A stretch of 64,000 bases of DNA from Naasia sp. SYSU D00057 (GCF_017916505.1 NZ_JAFMSZ010000001.1:558001-622000); one strand, 5' to 3'; positions 46,942 through 58,373 are shown, numbered from the stretch's first letter. The notes: generated by a model not told the origin, from the letters alone. Translations and numbers: made by a program.

Positions 46942-47104
46942 GGCCCGTCCCGGTCGTCGGCGGATGGCGGAGTGTGTCGAAGTCTTACCCGCCCGACGAC
47001 GGCTCCCGGCCCCTGGCGTAGATTCGACTGTGCCCTCCGCCGTGGCGGACGGGCGAGTTCAGCCTAGACCCGCGCTTCCGCGGGCCCGCAGCAGAGAGGT
47101 GCTC

Positions 47105-47995
47105 ATGCCCGTCGCCGCCGACCCGGCCCCCCAGTTCCGCGACTACGCGCACCCCGAACGACTCGTCAGCACGGACTGGCTCGCCGAGAACCTGGGCACC
47201 CCCGGCCTCGTCGTCGTCGAGTCCGACGAGGACGTGCTGCTGTACGAGACGGGCCACATCCCCGGCGCGGTCAAGATCGACTGGCACACCGAGCTCAACG
47301 ACCCCGTGACGCGCGACTACGTCGACGGCGCCGGCTTCGCCGCGCTCGCCTCGTCGAAGGGCATCTCCCGCGACTCCACCGTCGTCATCTACGGCGACAA
47401 GAGCAACTGGTGGGCCGCGTACGCGCTGTGGGTGTTCACGCTCTTCGGCCACGAGGACGTCCGCCTGCTCGACGGCGGCCGCGCCAAGTGGGTCGCGGAG
47501 GGTCGCCCGATGACGACGGACGAGCCGGAGGTCCAGCCGGCCGACTATCCCGTCGTCGAGCGCGACGACAGCCGCGTCCGCGCCTTCCGCGACGACGTGC
47601 TGGCGAACCTCGGCAAGCCGCTCATCGACGTCCGCAGCCCGGAGGAGTACTCGGGCCAGCGCACCACCGCCCCCGCCTACCCGGACGAGGGCGCCCTGCG
47701 CGCCGGCCACATCCCCACCGCGCGGAACGTGCCGTGGGCGCGAGCGGCCGCGGACGACGGCACCTTCAAGGCGAAGGCCGAGCTCGAGGCGATCTACAAG
47801 CAGGAGGCGGGGCTCGCCGAGGGCGAGGCGGTCATCGCCTACTGCCGGATCGGCGAGCGGTCGAGCCACACGTGGTTCGTGCTGCAGCACCTGCTCGGCT
47901 TCGAGGACGTCAAGAACTACGACGGCTCCTGGACCGAGTGGGGCTCGCTCGTGCGCGTCCCGATCGTCAAGGGATCGGAGCCCGGCTCCCTCTGA
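47105..47995 (+). CDS. Thiosulfate/3-mercaptopyruvate sulfurtransferase (tandem rhodanese)
   Basis: A 296-aa two-domain rhodanese. The N-terminal domain ([35 protein letters not shown]) lacks a catalytic cysteine; the C-terminal domain carries CRIGERSS with C247 as the persulfide cysteine. The CRxGERSS loop is typical of actinobacterial SseA-type enzymes. The ATG at 47105 follows GAGAGG. The next gene, 47 bases on, encodes a SufE-like protein, the same pairing as M. tuberculosis Rv3283-Rv3284, which implies sulfur transfer from one to the other. Confidence 0.93.
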   Translation: MPVAADPAPQFRDYAHPERLVSTDWLAENLGTPGLVVVESDEDVLLYETGHIPGAVKIDWHTELNDPVTRDYVDGAGFAALASSKGISRDSTVVIYGDKSNWWAAYALWVFTLFGHEDVRLLDGGRAKWVAEGRPMTTDEPEVQPADYPVVERDDSRVRAFRDDVLANLGKPLIDVRSPEEYSGQRTTAPAYPDEGALRAGHIPTARNVPWARAAADDGTFKAKAELEAIYKQEAGLAEGEAVIAYCRIGERSSHTWFVLQHLLGFEDVKNYDGSWTEWGSLVRVPIVKGSEPGSL

Positions 47996-48042
47996 TCCCG
48001 GCTCCGATCCGGGGGTCTGCGCGGCCCGGCGATAATGGACGG

Positions 48043-48474
48043 GTGTCCGCCCTGCCGAATCCCCTGACCGAGATCCGGGACGAGTTCCTCGCCCTCGACC
48101 TCAAGGAGCGGCTCCAGCTGCTTCTGGAGTTCTCCAACGAGCTGCCGGAGTTGCCGGAGCGCCTGCAGGGACGGGACGACCTCTTCGAGCGCGTGATCGA
48201 GTGCCAGGCGCCCGTCTTCCTCGACGTCGAGGTCGAGCCGGGCGCCGTGCAGCTGCACGCGACGGCGCCGCGGGAGGCGCCCACCACGCGCGGCTTCGCG
48301 TCGATCCTCGTGCAGGGGCTCTCGGGGCTCACCCCCGCCGAGGTCCTCGCCGTGCCCGCCGACTTCCCGCAGATGCTCGGCCTCGACGCCGCCGTGTCGC
48401 CGCTGCGGCTGCGCGGGATGAGCGGCATGCTCGCGCGGACCAAGCGCCAGGTCGCCGAGAAGACGGCGGCCTGA
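48043..48474 (+). CDS. SufE-like sulfur acceptor
   Basis: A 143-aa protein of the SufE family: RLQLLLEFSNELPELPERLQ, then VIECQAPVFLDVEVEPGAV with C54 as the acceptor cysteine, and TRGFASILVQGLSGLTPAEV. It would accept persulfide sulfur, here probably from the upstream rhodanese rather than a cysteine desulfurase, since none is near. GTG start at 48043. One base separates its stop from the next start, so the three genes are likely one transcript. Confidence 0.9.
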   Translation: MSALPNPLTEIRDEFLALDLKERLQLLLEFSNELPELPERLQGRDDLFERVIECQAPVFLDVEVEPGAVQLHATAPREAPTTRGFASILVQGLSGLTPAEVLAVPADFPQMLGLDAAVSPLRLRGMSGMLARTKRQVAEKTAA

Positions 48475-48475
48475 C

Positions 48476-49198
48476 GTGCCGGCCGTGACGCTGCTGCGCC
48501 CCGGCCCTCCCGAGACGCGCGACGTCGAGGCGCCCGACACCCGCGACTGGCTCGCGGACCTCTACGCCCCGTCGTCCCCGTTCCTCGTGCGGCTCAACTT
48601 CGTCGCCTCGATCAACGGCTCGGCCGTCGGCGCCGACGGGACGTCCGAGTCGCTGACGAGCCGCACGGACCGGCGCATCCTCGGCGTCATCCGCCAGCAC
48701 GCGGATGTCGTGCTCGTCGGCGCCCGGACCGTGCGGCGTGAGGGGTACGTCGCGCCGAAGCACGCCAGGCTCGCCGTGGTGACCCGGTCCGGCGACCTCA
48801 GCGGGCACCGCCTCGGCGACTCGTTCCTCCGGCCCATCATCGTCTGCCCGCGCTCCGCGCTGCCCCGGGTCGAGCAGCAGATGCGCAGCGCGACCGTGGA
48901 GATCCTGCCGCTCGAGTCGGAGGCGCTCGACCCCGCGGAGGTGCTCGCGGGCCTGCGCGACCGGGGGCTGCCGGGCGTCGTGTGCGAGGGCGGCCCGACC
49001 CTCGCGGCCGGCCTGCTCGACGCCGGGCTCGTCGACGAGCTCTGCCTCACCACCAGCCCGCAGCTGCGGGCACCCGGCCTCCCCCTGTTCCCGCGGCTCG
49101 CGGGCACCCCGGCCGCGACGCTGCGGCATCTCCTCGCCGACGACGACGGATACCTCTACGCCCGGTGGGCGATCGGGAAGGGTCAGGCGGCCGGCTGA
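48476..49198 (+). CDS. RibD C-terminal / dihydrofolate-reductase-like protein
   Basis: A 240-aa NADPH-dependent reductase-like protein of the RibD_C family: LVRLNFVASINGSAVGADGT, ILGVIRQHADVVLVGARTVR and GLPGVVCEGGPTLAAGLLDA, with GLVDELCLTTSPQLRA near the end. The deaminase domain of full RibD is absent, so a riboflavin-pathway reductase is possible but other pteridine or pyrimidine substrates cannot be ruled out. GTG start one base after the SufE stop. Its last 16 bases overlap the convergent hydrolase gene. Confidence 0.88.
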   Translation: MPAVTLLRPGPPETRDVEAPDTRDWLADLYAPSSPFLVRLNFVASINGSAVGADGTSESLTSRTDRRILGVIRQHADVVLVGARTVRREGYVAPKHARLAVVTRSGDLSGHRLGDSFLRPIIVCPRSALPRVEQQMRSATVEILPLESEALDPAEVLAGLRDRGLPGVVCEGGPTLAAGLLDAGLVDELCLTTSPQLRAPGLPLFPRLAGTPAATLRHLLADDDGYLYARWAIGKGQAAG

Positions 49199-50397
49199 GC
49201 GTCCTCGCCGCGGTCGTCCGCCGAGCGCACGCCACCGGCCGCGCGCTCGCGGAGCCAGCGGGCGATGGCACCCTCCCACTTCCCGGCGTCGAGGTTCCAC
49301 AGCTTGGTGTGCCGGGCGATCTCGAAGCCCACGAACTCGACCAGGTCCGGCCGCGCGGCGGCGAGCTCCCGTGAGCCGTTCGACGGGACGAACCCGTCGT
49401 CGTCGCTGTGCAGCACGAGCACCGGCACGTCGAGCTCGGCGGCGCGCGCCACGAAGTCGAGGCGGGCCAGGTCGATGGGCTCCGCCTGCCCGGTGAGCGG
49501 CTTCGCCCACTTCGAGCTGATGAGCGTCAGCACACCGGACTTGACCGGACCGGGCAGGGACATCGCCTCACCCTGGTACATCAGCGTCTCCACCCAGCTG
49601 ATCACCGGCGACTCGAGCACGACGCCGGTGACGACCGAGCTGAGCCGGGACCGGGTTGCGGCCTGCAGCACCGTGGCCCCGCCCATCGACCAGCCCATCA
49701 GCACGATGTCCTCCGCGCCGCGGTCGAGCGCGAACAGGATCGCCGCCTCGACGTCGAGCCACTCGCGGTCGCCGAGGGCGTAGCGGCGGTCCTCGCTCGG
49801 CGGCGCCTCTCCGTCGTTGCGGTAGGAGATGAGGAGCGAGTTGTAGCCGGCGCGGCGGAAGACGGGCACCGCGCGCAGGGTCTCCTGCCGGAGCGTCGCG
49901 CGGCCATGGACCTGGATCACCCAGCGGGTGCTCGGCTGCTCCGCCGGCACCAGCCAGGCCGGTGCGGCACCTAGGGAGGTCTGCACCCGCACGTCCTCGT
50001 ACGGCACGCCGAGCTCTTTCGGGCTCAGGTAGAACCAGCCGCTGAACCGCCCGTGGCGGGCGACCGCGAGGTCTCCGAAGTCGACCCCGAGCACCTTCCG
50101 CGTCACCGTGCCGACGCCGCGGTCGACGATCTGGCCCAGCCGGGCGTGCCCCTTGCCCTGGTCGAACCAGAAGCTGTACTCGCCGGGCAGCAGGGAGTCG
50201 GCGTTGGCGCTGAGGACGACCGTCGCGCCGTCCTCGGCGAGCGAGAGCACGCGGGTGTCCTGCACCCGCTTCTTCGGCGGGATCACGACGGTGCGCGCAA
50301 CGCGCGTCGTCACGGCCCCCGCGAAGAGCGCCCCGGCGGTCGCGACGCTGCCCAGGGCCACCGCCACGCCCAGGAGCGCGCGTGACCTGCGTCCCAC
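49183..50397 (-). CDS. Membrane-anchored alpha/beta hydrolase
   Basis: A 404-aa protein. Residues 7-28 (LLGVAVALGSVATAGALFAG) form a signal anchor. A hydrolase domain follows an N-terminal beta region: WVIQVHGRATLRQETLR (oxyanion part), the nucleophile elbow GWSMGGATV, an acid in VLVLHSDDDGFVPS and histidine in ARHTKLWNLD. Probably an esterase or peptidase acting outside the membrane; substrate unknown. GTG or ATG start at 50397. The stop lies inside the 3' end of the convergent reductase gene. Confidence 0.87.
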   Translation of the reverse strand: MGRRSRALLGVAVALGSVATAGALFAGAVTTRVARTVVIPPKKRVQDTRVLSLAEDGATVVLSANADSLLPGEYSFWFDQGKGHARLGQIVDRGVGTVTRKVLGVDFGDLAVARHGRFSGWFYLSPKELGVPYEDVRVQTSLGAAPAWLVPAEQPSTRWVIQVHGRATLRQETLRAVPVFRRAGYNSLLISYRNDGEAPPSEDRRYALGDREWLDVEAAILFALDRGAEDIVLMGWSMGGATVLQAATRSRLSSVVTGVVLESPVISWVETLMYQGEAMSLPGPVKSGVLTLISSKWAKPLTGQAEPIDLARLDFVARAAELDVPVLVLHSDDDGFVPSNGSRELAAARPDLVEFVGFEIARHTKLWNLDAGKWEGAIARWLRERAAGGVRSADDRGEDAQPAA

Positions 50398-50524
50398 CGA
50401 CTCGCCTCCGATCGTCGGCGTTCACGGTATCAAATCGGGGCGGCGCCCCCCGCTCCGGCCCCCGTCCCGACCCACCGGGCGGGAACCGGCTCCAACCCGC
50501 GGAACGGGGCCTAGTCTTCATCGC

Positions 50525-51118
50525 GTGGCCGCACCCCGAGACACCGCTCCGCCCGCCGAGTTCAGCGCGGCGCTCGAGTCGATCGAGCGTGCGGCCGTGC
50601 GCAGCGTCGTGGTCATCGAGTCCATCCCGGCGCCCACCGGGCTCGCCCCGTGGGCGGTCGCGCTGGCCGCGGACGTGAACCCGACGCCGCACGGCGTCGA
50701 CCTCGACCTCGGCACGGGGCGGCTCGTGCTCCTCTACGATCCCGAGGAGCCGGAGGCGTGGGGCGGCCGCTTCCGCATCGTCTGCTTCGCGCAGGCACCG
50801 CTCGAGTCCGACATCGGTGTCGACCCGTTCCTCGCCGACGTGACCTGGTCGTGGCTCATCGACGCCCTCGACGCGCGCGGCGCCCGGTACACCGCCGCGT
50901 CAGGCACGGCGACCAAGATCATCTCCACCGGCTTCGGCGAGCTGGCCGCGCAGGGCGACGGCGCGAAGATCGAGCTGCGCGCATCCTGGACCCCCCTCGA
51001 AGCGGACGTCTCCGCACATGTGGAAGGGTGGAGCGAGTTGGTCTGCATGCTGGCGGGACTTCCGCCCGGGGCCGAGGGAGTGACGATGCTATCTGCGCGA
51101 CGAGCTGGACGTGGCTGA
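50525..51118 (+). CDS. DUF3000 family protein
   Basis: A 197-aa soluble protein specific to actinobacteria. Recognisable stretches are EFSAALESIERAAVRSVVVI, LAPWAVALAADVNPTPHGVD, GGRFRIVCFAQAPLESDIGV and DVTWSWLIDALDARGARYTA. Function unknown, but it is nearly always next to RNase D (M. tuberculosis Rv2680-Rv2681), so a role in RNA metabolism is inferred. GTG start at 50525; upstream frame is not coding. Its end overlaps the RNase D start by eight bases. Confidence 0.92.
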   Translation: MAAPRDTAPPAEFSAALESIERAAVRSVVVIESIPAPTGLAPWAVALAADVNPTPHGVDLDLGTGRLVLLYDPEEPEAWGGRFRIVCFAQAPLESDIGVDPFLADVTWSWLIDALDARGARYTAASGTATKIISTGFGELAAQGDGAKIELRASWTPLEADVSAHVEGWSELVCMLAGLPPGAEGVTMLSARRAGRG

Positions 51119-52391
51119 TCCCACCGCGGGATCGCCGAACGACACGACCGGGCGCTCCCCCGCCGACGCTCCGCCGCCGCTTCCCCGGGCGGCCGTCCTC
51201 GCTCCCGTCGAGGTCACCGACACTCGCGAGGACTACCTGCGCGCCGTCTCGATGATCTCCCGCGGCACAGGGCCGGTCGCCGTCGACGCCGAGCGGGCGA
51301 GCGGCTTCCGCTACTCGCAGCGCGCCTACCTGATCCAGGTGCACCGCCGCGGCGCCGGCACGTTCCTGTTCGACCCGCCCGCGATCGGCGACTTCCGCGA
51401 GCTGGAGGCCGCCATTCGGGGCGAGGAGTGGATCCTGCACGCCGCGAGCCAGGACCTGCCCTGCCTGCGCGAGGTCGGCCTCGACCCGGAGCGCATCTTC
51501 GACACCGAGCTCGCCGCGCGCCTGCTCGGCTTCAACCGGGTGGGCCTCGCGTACGTGGTCGAGGAGCTCCTCGGCCTGCACCTCGCCAAGGAGCACTCGG
51601 CTGCCGACTGGTCCACACGGCCACTGCCGCAGTCCTGGCTCGTCTACGCGGCGCTCGACGTCGAGCTGCTCGTCGACCTGCGGGACAAGATCGCGGCGCT
51701 GCTCGACGAGTCGGGCAAGGCCGGCATCGCGCGCCAGGAGTTCCAGGCCGTCCTCGACCGCGAGACCACGGTCCGGGCCGAGCCATGGCGCCGCCTGTCA
51801 GGCGTGCACACGGTGAAGGGGCTGCGCGGCCTCGCCGTCGCCCGCGAGCTGTGGCGCGCCCGCGACGACCTCGCCCGCAAGCTCGACGTCTCTCCCGGCA
51901 GGCTCATCCCGGACGCGTCGCTCGTCGCGGCCGCCCGCGCCCTGCCGAAGACCAAGCGCGACCTGGCCGCGATGAAGGACTTCTCCGGCCGCGCGAGCCG
52001 GACCGAGATCGACCGCTGGTGGGCCGCCATCGAGCTGGGCCTCAGCACCGACGACCTGCCCCAGCTGCGCGGCACCGGCGAGGCGATGCCGCCTCCGCGC
52101 GCCTGGGCCGACCGCAACCCGGACGCCGACCGCCGCCTCAAGGCCGCCCGCGAGGTCGTCACCGGCATCGCCGAGCGGATGGCCCTTCCGGTCGAGAACC
52201 TCATCACCCCGGACACGCTCCGCCGTGTCGCGTGGACGCCGCCGGAGCCCCTCGACGAGGCCGCCCTCGGTGACGCCCTCGCCGCGCTCGGCGCGCGTCC
52301 GTGGCAGGTCGAGGCGATCGCCGGACCCGTCGCGGAGGCCTTTGTCGCGGCCCGCCAATCGCCCGAGCCGACGGAGAGCGCCGCTTCGTAG
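51111..52391 (+). CDS. Ribonuclease D-like 3'-5' exonuclease with HRDC domain
   Basis: A 426-aa protein. The DEDD exonuclease domain spans about residues 35-210: VAVDAERASGFRYSQ (D59, E61), LHAASQDLPCLREVGL, FDTELAARLLGFNRVGL and SWLVYAALDVELLVDL with the Tyr-Asp pair. An HRDC domain follows (ARELWRARDDLARKLDVSPG). The Pro/Ala-rich C-terminus is not conserved. Likely trims stable RNA 3' ends. The GTG start overlaps the DUF3000 stop, so the pair is translationally coupled. Confidence 0.92.
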   Translation: MADPTAGSPNDTTGRSPADAPPPLPRAAVLAPVEVTDTREDYLRAVSMISRGTGPVAVDAERASGFRYSQRAYLIQVHRRGAGTFLFDPPAIGDFRELEAAIRGEEWILHAASQDLPCLREVGLDPERIFDTELAARLLGFNRVGLAYVVEELLGLHLAKEHSAADWSTRPLPQSWLVYAALDVELLVDLRDKIAALLDESGKAGIARQEFQAVLDRETTVRAEPWRRLSGVHTVKGLRGLAVARELWRARDDLARKLDVSPGRLIPDASLVAAARALPKTKRDLAAMKDFSGRASRTEIDRWWAAIELGLSTDDLPQLRGTGEAMPPPRAWADRNPDADRRLKAAREVVTGIAERMALPVENLITPDTLRRVAWTPPEPLDEAALGDALAALGARPWQVEAIAGPVAEAFVAARQSPEPTESAAS

Positions 52392-52561
52392 GAAGGGTCA
52401 AAGGATTTGGGCCCGCCGTCCCGATCCCTAGGCTTCTACGTGCCCGTTCCGGCACCGCGTGCCCGGTACAGCCGCAACTTCGCGCCGCAACGGGCACCCG
52501 GGCCGGTCGGAAGACCGGTCGGTCCAGAGGACTGGGCAGCCAACAGAACGAAGGAGTCAGC

Positions 52562-53821
52562 GTGGCCGAGGGAACCGAGGTCGTATTCGTCGACGGGGTG
52601 AGGACTCCGTTCGGTCGTGCCGGTGAGAAGGGCATGTACTGGAACACCCGCGCCGACGACCTGATCGTGAAGGCGATGATCGCGCTGCTCGAGCGCAACC
52701 CGTCGCTGCCGAAGGACCGGGTGGACGACGTCGCCATCGCGGCCACGACTCAGCAGGGCGACCAGGGTCTCACCCTGGGCCGCACGTCCGCGATCCTCGC
52801 CGGCCTGCCTCAGACGGTGCCCGGCTACGCCATCGACCGGATGTGCGCGGGCGCGATGACGAGCGTCACGACCGCAGCGGGCGCGATCGCCTTCGGCGCC
52901 TACGACGTCGCCATCGCCGGCGGCGTGGAGCACATGGGCCGCCACCCGATGGGCGCGGGCGTCGACCCCAACCCGCGCTTCGTGGCCGAGAAGCTCGTCG
53001 ACGAGGACGCCCTCAACATGGGCAAGACGGCGGAGCGCATCCACGACCGCTTCCCGCACCTCACCAAGGAGCGCGCGGACCGGTACGCGATGAACAGCCA
53101 GCAGAAGCTGGCCGCCGCCTACGCCGCGGGCAAGATCCAGAAGGACCTGGTGCCGGTCGCCATCCGCAGCGAGCAGGGCTGGGGTCTCGCCGCGCAGGAC
53201 GAGGGCATGCGCCCCGAGACGACCATGGAGGGGCTCGCCACCCTCAAGACGCCGTTCCGGCCCCACGGCCGCGTCACGGCGGGCAACTCGTCGCCGCTCA
53301 CCGACGGCGCCACCGTCGCGCTGCTCGCGAGCAAGGCCGCCGCGAAGCAGTACGGCCTCGCCCCGAAGATGAAGCTCGTCAGCTTCGCGTACGCGGGTGT
53401 CGAGCCGGAGATCATGGGCCTCGGCCCGATCCCCTCCACCGAGAAGGCCCTGGCGAAGGCCGGGCTCGGCATCGATGACATCGGCCTGTTCGAGCTCAAT
53501 GAGGCGTTCGCCGTCCAGGTGCTCGCCCTGCTCGACCACTTCGGGATCGACGACGAGGACCCGCGGGTCAACCGCTGGGGCGGCGCCGTCGCCGTCGGCC
53601 ACCCGCTCGCCGCTTCCGGCGTGCGCATCATGTCGCAGCTCGCCCGCCACTTCGAGGACCACCCGGAGGTCCGCTACGGCGTCACCGCGCTCTGCATCGG
53701 GCTCGGCCAGGGCGGCACCGTCATCTGGGAGAACCCGAACTGGAACGGGAAGAAGTGGGACAGCGGGAAGCTCGGCAAGGAAGCCAAGGAGCTCGCCAAG
53801 AAGCGGAAGGCCGGCAAGTGA
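52562..53821 (+). CDS. Acetyl-CoA acyltransferase (thiolase)
   Basis: A 419-aa thiolase completing fatty acid beta-oxidation by cleaving 3-ketoacyl-CoA. The acyl-enzyme cysteine is C95 in DRMCAGAMTS; the second set of residues is in LNEAFAVQVL, GHPLAASGVRI and the C-terminal CIGLGQGGTVIW. The last 25 residues are basic (KKWDSGKLGKEAKELAKKRK). The GTG at 52562 follows AAGGAG. The stop overlaps the downstream FadB-type gene by four bases (GTGA), so the two subunits are coupled as in fadAB operons. Confidence 0.94.
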   Translation: MAEGTEVVFVDGVRTPFGRAGEKGMYWNTRADDLIVKAMIALLERNPSLPKDRVDDVAIAATTQQGDQGLTLGRTSAILAGLPQTVPGYAIDRMCAGAMTSVTTAAGAIAFGAYDVAIAGGVEHMGRHPMGAGVDPNPRFVAEKLVDEDALNMGKTAERIHDRFPHLTKERADRYAMNSQQKLAAAYAAGKIQKDLVPVAIRSEQGWGLAAQDEGMRPETTMEGLATLKTPFRPHGRVTAGNSSPLTDGATVALLASKAAAKQYGLAPKMKLVSFAYAGVEPEIMGLGPIPSTEKALAKAGLGIDDIGLFELNEAFAVQVLALLDHFGIDDEDPRVNRWGGAVAVGHPLAASGVRIMSQLARHFEDHPEVRYGVTALCIGLGQGGTVIWENPNWNGKKWDSGKLGKEAKELAKKRKAGK

Positions 53822-56058
53822 CGGACTACTCGACGATCGACTTCAGCGACCTCGCGGCCCTGGCCGAGGACGAGGTGGTGACGCACGCGTACGTGCGGGA
53901 CATCCGCCTCGCGAGCGGACGCGTCCTCGCCCTCGTCACGCTCGACAACGGCCGTGACCACACCCGCCCGAACACGCTCGGACCGGCGACCATGCTGGAG
54001 CTCGGGCGCATCTTCGACGAGCTGACCGAGCGCGCGTCCCGGAGTGAGATCTCCGCCGTGGCGGTCACCGGCAAGCCGTTCATCCTCGCCGCGGGCGCCG
54101 ACCTCAGCAAGGTGAGCGAGATCCCGTCGCGGGAGGTCGCGAAGAAGATGGCGCAGCTCGGGCACCACGTGCTCGGCAAGCAGGCCACACTTGGCGTGCC
54201 GTCCTTCGTCTTCGTGAACGGTCTCGCCCTCGGCGGCGGGCTCGAGATCGCCCTCAACGCGGACTACCGCACCATCGACGCGTCCGCGCCGGCGATCGCG
54301 CTGCCCGAGGTGTTCCTCGGCATCATCCCCGGCTGGGGCGGCGCCTACCTGCTGCCGAACCTCATCGGCATCGAGAACGCCCTCAAGGTCGTGATCGAGA
54401 ACCCGCTCAAGCAGAACCGGATGCTGAAGGCGAAGGACGCGTTCGAGCTCGGCATCGCCGACGCCCTCTTCCCCTCCGCGACGTTCCTCGAGAAATCGCT
54501 CCGCTGGGCCGACGGCGTGCTCGGCGGCACGGTGACCGTGAAGCGCCCGAACAAGCCGGGCAGGCTCGAGCGGCTCGCCAAGTGGGACGTCGCGATCGGC
54601 ATCGCCCGCAAGAGCCTCGAGAGCAAGATCGGCACCGTGCCCAGGGCGCCCTACGTGGCGCTCGACCTGCTCAAGGGCGCGAAGAGCGCGAGCAGGGAGC
54701 AGGCGTTCGAGGCCGAGGACGAGGCGCTCGCCGACCTCATCGCGGGCGACCAGTTCCAGGCCAGCATCTACGCGTTCAACCTCGTGCAGAAGCGCGCCAA
54801 GCGCCCCGCCGGCGCACCGGACAAGGCGCTCGCCCGCCCCGTCACCAAGGTCGGCGTGCTCGGCGCCGGCCTCATGGCGAGCCAGTTCGCGCTGCTCTTC
54901 CTCCGTCGCCTGCAGGTGCCCGTGGTCATCACCGACCTCGACCAGGCGCGGGTCGACAAGGGCCTCGCCTACATCCGCGGGGAGATCGACACGCTGCTCG
55001 GCAAGAACCGCATCGACCAGGACGAGGCCAACCGGCTGAACGCGCTGCTCACCGGCACCACCGACCGAGCCGACTTCGCCGGCTGCGACTGGGTGATCGA
55101 GGCCGTGTTCGAGGAGCTCGGGGTGAAGCAGGAAGTGTTCGCCGACATCGAGCGGTACGTCTCCCCCGAGGCCGTGCTCGCCACCAACACCTCGTCCCTC
55201 TCGGTCGAGCGGATCGGCGAGAAGCTCCAGCACCCGGAGCGGGTCGTCGGCTTCCACTTCTTCAACCCCGTCGCGGTCATGCCGCTCGTCGAGGTGGTGC
55301 GGGCTCCGAGGACTGACGACGAGACCCTCAGCACCGCGATGGTCACCGCCGCGAAGCTCAAGAAGAACGCGGTCATCACCCGGGACACCCCCGGCTTCGT
55401 CGTCAACCGCATCCTCGCGAAGGTCCTCGGCGAGGCGATGCACGCCGTCGACACCGGCACCCCGTTCGAGACCGTGGACGCGGCGATCAAGCCGTTCGGC
55501 CTCCCGATGACGCCGTTCGTGCTGCTCGAGCTCGTCGGCCTCAAGGTGGGCGCGCACGTGCTCGACACGCACCACGCGGCCTTCCCCGAGCGCTTCTTCC
55601 GCAGCGAGAGCCTGCACCAGCTCGCCGAGCTGGGGCGGATCTACGAGAAGGACGGCAAGGGCCGCATCAAGGGCGTCGACAAGCAGGCGCTGAAGATCGT
55701 CGCCGCACAGCACCGCGGCCAGGGTCGCGCGATGACCGCCGAGGAGCTGCAGCTGCGCATCGAGGACGGCCTCGCCGACGAGGTGCACCGCATGCTCGAG
55801 GACCACGTGGTCTCCGCCCCCGAGGACATCGACCTCTGCCTCATCCTCGGCGCAGGCTACCCGTTCCACATGGGCGGGCTCACCCCGTATCTCGACCGTT
55901 CGGGCGCCTCCGAGCGCGTCTTCGGCAGCACCTTCCACACCCCGCCGCTGCGCGGGGTGGCGGAGCGCGCGGCCGTGAGCACGGCTCCTCCGAGCACGGG
56001 GTCGCAGAGCGCTGAGCCGGAGAGCGCCGAGCCGGCGAGCACGCCCGTCGCAGGCTGA
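53818..56058 (+). CDS. Multifunctional 3-hydroxyacyl-CoA dehydrogenase/enoyl-CoA hydratase (FadB/FadJ-like)
   Basis: A 746-aa bifunctional beta-oxidation enzyme. Residues about 15-230 are an enoyl-CoA hydratase (FILAAGADLSKVSEIP, FVNGLALGGGLEIALNADYR, PEVFLGIIPGWGG). About 340-640 are the NAD-binding dehydrogenase (KVGVLGAGLMASQFALLFLR; WVIEAVFEELGVKQEVF; VVGFHFFNPVAVMPLVEV; DTPGFVVNRIL). A C-terminal dehydrogenase repeat follows and an acidic low-complexity tail. The GTG start overlaps the thiolase stop, so both form one complex-like unit for fatty acid breakdown. Confidence 0.94.
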   Translation: MTDYSTIDFSDLAALAEDEVVTHAYVRDIRLASGRVLALVTLDNGRDHTRPNTLGPATMLELGRIFDELTERASRSEISAVAVTGKPFILAAGADLSKVSEIPSREVAKKMAQLGHHVLGKQATLGVPSFVFVNGLALGGGLEIALNADYRTIDASAPAIALPEVFLGIIPGWGGAYLLPNLIGIENALKVVIENPLKQNRMLKAKDAFELGIADALFPSATFLEKSLRWADGVLGGTVTVKRPNKPGRLERLAKWDVAIGIARKSLESKIGTVPRAPYVALDLLKGAKSASREQAFEAEDEALADLIAGDQFQASIYAFNLVQKRAKRPAGAPDKALARPVTKVGVLGAGLMASQFALLFLRRLQVPVVITDLDQARVDKGLAYIRGEIDTLLGKNRIDQDEANRLNALLTGTTDRADFAGCDWVIEAVFEELGVKQEVFADIERYVSPEAVLATNTSSLSVERIGEKLQHPERVVGFHFFNPVAVMPLVEVVRAPRTDDETLSTAMVTAAKLKKNAVITRDTPGFVVNRILAKVLGEAMHAVDTGTPFETVDAAIKPFGLPMTPFVLLELVGLKVGAHVLDTHHAAFPERFFRSESLHQLAELGRIYEKDGKGRIKGVDKQALKIVAAQHRGQGRAMTAEELQLRIEDGLADEVHRMLEDHVVSAPEDIDLCLILGAGYPFHMGGLTPYLDRSGASERVFGSTFHTPPLRGVAERAAVSTAPPSTGSQSAEPESAEPASTPVAG

Positions 56059-57681
<1,623 letters not shown>

Positions 57682-57750
57682 CCGGGACCCGCTCTCGCGC
57701 CGGGGCGCAAGCCCGGGGACGGTGTCGGCGCCGCCTTGTAGCGTGGCCGC

Positions 57751-58290
57751 ATGCCGGTCCAGTACTACGTCGCCTCGTCCATCGACGGCTTCATCGCCGA
57801 CTCCGACAACAAGATCGACTGGCTGCTCCAGTTCGGCATGGAGCCGTACCAGGAGCACTACGACGCCTTCATCAAGGACGTCGGCGCCGTCGTGATGGGT
57901 GCGAAGACCTACGAGTTCCTGCTCGACGCGGGCGAGGAGGCCTGGGACTTCGAGGTCCCCGCCTGGGTCGTCACGAACCGCGAGCTGCCGGCGATCGGCG
58001 GCCAGGACATCCGCTTCGCCTCCGGTGACGTCGGCCAGATCGTGCAGGACGCCCGCGAGGCGGCCGGCGATCGCAACGTCTGGATCGTCGGCGGCGGCTC
58101 GATCGCAGCGCAGGCCGCCGACCTCGAGCTCATCGACGAATTCCTCGTGACCGTCATGCCGATCTTCCTCGGCTCCGGCGCCCCCCTCCTGCCGATCTCG
58201 AAGGCGACGCGGCCGCTCGCAGTGCTGCGCAGCACCCCGTTCGAGTCGGGTGCGATCGAGCTCGTGTACTCGTACCACGCCGCCGGCTGA
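57751..58290 (+). CDS. Dihydrofolate-reductase-fold protein (RibD_C type)
   Basis: A 179-aa protein of the short DHFR/RibD_C-like group: VQYYVASSIDGFIADSDNKI, KDVGAVVMGAKTYEFLLDAG and NVWIVGGGSIAAQAADLELI, then VTVMPIFLGSGAPLLPISKA. These are NADPH-binding reductases of mostly unknown substrate; true folate reductase is unlikely given the sequence. ATG start at 57751. Monocistronic, convergent with the aldo/keto reductase gene across a palindromic element. Confidence 0.88.
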   Translation: MPVQYYVASSIDGFIADSDNKIDWLLQFGMEPYQEHYDAFIKDVGAVVMGAKTYEFLLDAGEEAWDFEVPAWVVTNRELPAIGGQDIRFASGDVGQIVQDAREAAGDRNVWIVGGGSIAAQAADLELIDEFLVTVMPIFLGSGAPLLPISKATRPLAVLRSTPFESGAIELVYSYHAAG

Positions 58291-58310
58291 CCTCGTCGGC
58301 GCCCCTCGCC

Positions 58311-58373
58311 GCGGTGGAAACGTCCTCGCCGCGGGGGAAGCTACACCCGCGACGAGGACGTTGCACCCGCGCC
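58311..58373. repeat. Nested palindromic element (family D, copy 2)
   Basis: Forward words GCGGTGGAAACGTCCTCG (58311-58328) and GCGGGGGAAGC (58331-58341) are followed by reverse words ACACCCGCG (58343-58351) and GCACCCGCG (58363-58371); GAAACGTCCTCG pairs with CGAGGACGTT. Copy 1 lies at 12251-12324. It fills the 95-base gap between two convergent genes. Confidence 0.75.
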
